The translations under genes were made by a program, and so were the position numbers. The notes beneath the pieces were generated by a model. It searched no databases. It was not told the origin of the DNA and saw nothing but the letters and a program-made list of their open reading frames with translations. A stretch of 7,692 bases of DNA from Candidatus Aenigmatarchaeota archaeon (lineage in GTDB: Archaea > Aenigmatarchaeota > Aenigmatarchaeia > PWEA01 > JAGHBM01). The stretch is from NCBI GenBank assembly GCA_023133195.1, contig JAGLWW010000028.1:1-7692 (forward strand). Reading direction: 5' to 3'. Positions 7,156 to 7,692 of this stretch are shown here, in pieces (positions within the stretch are counted from its first letter, which is position 1; each line of letters starts with the position of its first letter).

Positions 7156-7218
7156 CCGAAATCTTTAAATATACTCAAATTCTAAAAAAAGATAGGAACA
7201 CCCTCAGGTGAGAAAATA
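7156..7218 (+). promoter_or_regulatory. Promoter and leader of the second secreted paralog
   Basis: CCGAAAT (BRE) precedes CTTTAAATATA (7163-7173), the identical TATA core seen before the first paralog. TAGGAACA (7193-7200) again lies 29 bp after the first T of the box, at the expected transcription start. The leader TAGGAACACCCTCAGGTG (7193-7210) differs from the first copy by an insertion/deletion and a substitution, and carries the ribosome site AGGTGA, 7 nt before ATG 7219. The spacer between TATA box and start site is not conserved, which marks the box and leader as the functional parts. Confidence 0.82.
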
Positions 7219-7692
7219 ATGAAATATTCAGTATTAGGAATTAGTTTAGGGATATTAGCAATCAGCATACTGGTAATAGGATCCTTCTTCGTAGGATTCG
7301 CACCAAGTGTATCAGCAATAAACGTAACGGACACAGCAACAATAGACATAAACGTTTCAGAACTTACGCTTATAGACATGAACCCCGCAGAATTTTCATG
7401 GGCTGCTGTTGACCCGGGAACAAACACCTCTACAAAACAGGTGCAGATAGAGAACATGGGCTCAACAAACTTTTCAAAGATGTGGTTCAACGTTACGCAA
7501 CCAGGGAGCAGACCTTTCGCTACTGGTAGTAACACCAGTTACAATGCAGCAAACTTTGTTTGGATAGCCAGGGAAGACCAAGCAGCAGACAGCGACTACT
7601 TCGCAGTGGACAGATTGGAGTTTAACGAGTCAAGAAGCTTGATTTATCTGACAGACCCCAGTAGCAACATACCGCCAAATGCAAGTGAATAC
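7219..7692 (+). CDS. Secreted, sequon-rich surface protein (paralog 2), 5' part
   Basis: The first 158 codons are present; the frame is still open at the window end. The signal peptide spans about residues 1-33, hydrophobic from VLGISLGILAISILVIGSFF, with probable cleavage after PSVSA. The mature part aligns without large gaps to the first paralog: FSWAAVDPG against LNWTTPIDPG, VQIENMGS against IQIENMGS, MWFNVTQPGSRPFATG against VWFNNSYPSSKPFGTG, then NF, DRLEFNE, LIYL and NIPP. Eight sequons fall in the first 125 mature residues (35, 45, 69, 84, 91, 105, 136, 154). No cysteine is visible in this part. Asparagine is coded AAC 11 times and AAT twice, unlike the even usage in the gene at 5231, which suggests high expression. 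Its full length is probably near 310 aa by comparison. The ATG is fixed by AGGTGA upstream. Confidence 0.92.
   Translation, partial: MKYSVLGISLGILAISILVIGSFFVGFAPSVSAINVTDTATIDINVSELTLIDMNPAEFSWAAVDPGTNTSTKQVQIENMGSTNFSKMWFNVTQPGSRPFATGSNTSYNAANFVWIAREDQAADSDYFAVDRLEFNESRSLIYLTDPSSNIPPNASEY

Noticed and set aside
7182..7535. Minus-strand open frame of 117 codons
   Set aside because: It is antisense to the second secreted paralog and its promoter, both supported by homology to the first copy; no ribosome site or recognisable protein features.

Overview
The window looks like a low-GC archaeal genome segment devoted to the cell envelope. Promoters have archaeal form (TTTAAATA/TTTATATG-type TATA boxes, some with an upstream purine-rich BRE). 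Start sites carry GGTG/GGAG-type Shine-Dalgarno motifs, ATA/AGA/AGG codons are common, and the exported proteins are rich in N-X-S/T sequons and Ig-like domains. A lineage such as a DPANN group is possible, but the sequence alone does not settle it.

Layout. (1) 1-312, plus: C-terminal end of a BatA-like von Willebrand A (VWA) membrane protein, cut by the window edge. (2) 2879-336, minus: a large (847 aa) type I membrane protein with a multi-domain, disulfide-suited ectodomain, one C-terminal transmembrane (TM) helix and a 75-residue, strongly basic cytoplasmic tail. It is the second gene of a minus-strand operon. (3) 3645-2881, minus: a MinD/ParA-family deviant-Walker ATPase; its stop codon lies one base before the start of the large surface protein. 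(4) 3646-3746: a short AT-rich divergent promoter region. (5) 3747-6061, plus: three tightly packed genes for Ig-like membrane-anchored proteins (323, 169 and 276 aa), spaced by 3 bp and then overlapping by 1 bp. (6) 6110-7051 and 7219 to the window end, plus: two paralogous, heavily sequon-decorated secreted proteins. Each has its own near-identical promoter and leader. The second is cut by the window edge.

Taken together, the two divergent operons plus the two strongly promoted secreted paralogs look like a surface-structure locus. The paralogs would be the abundant outer subunits, the Ig-like TM proteins would be anchors or assembly factors, and a membrane-associating ATPase might organise the system from the cytoplasm through the basic tail of the 847-aa protein. 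This functional picture is inference. Seen directly are the ORFs, the signal and TM architectures, the ATPase motifs, the gene coupling, the paralogy and the duplicated promoter/leader. I found no RNA genes, CRISPR array, insertion sequence or phage gene.
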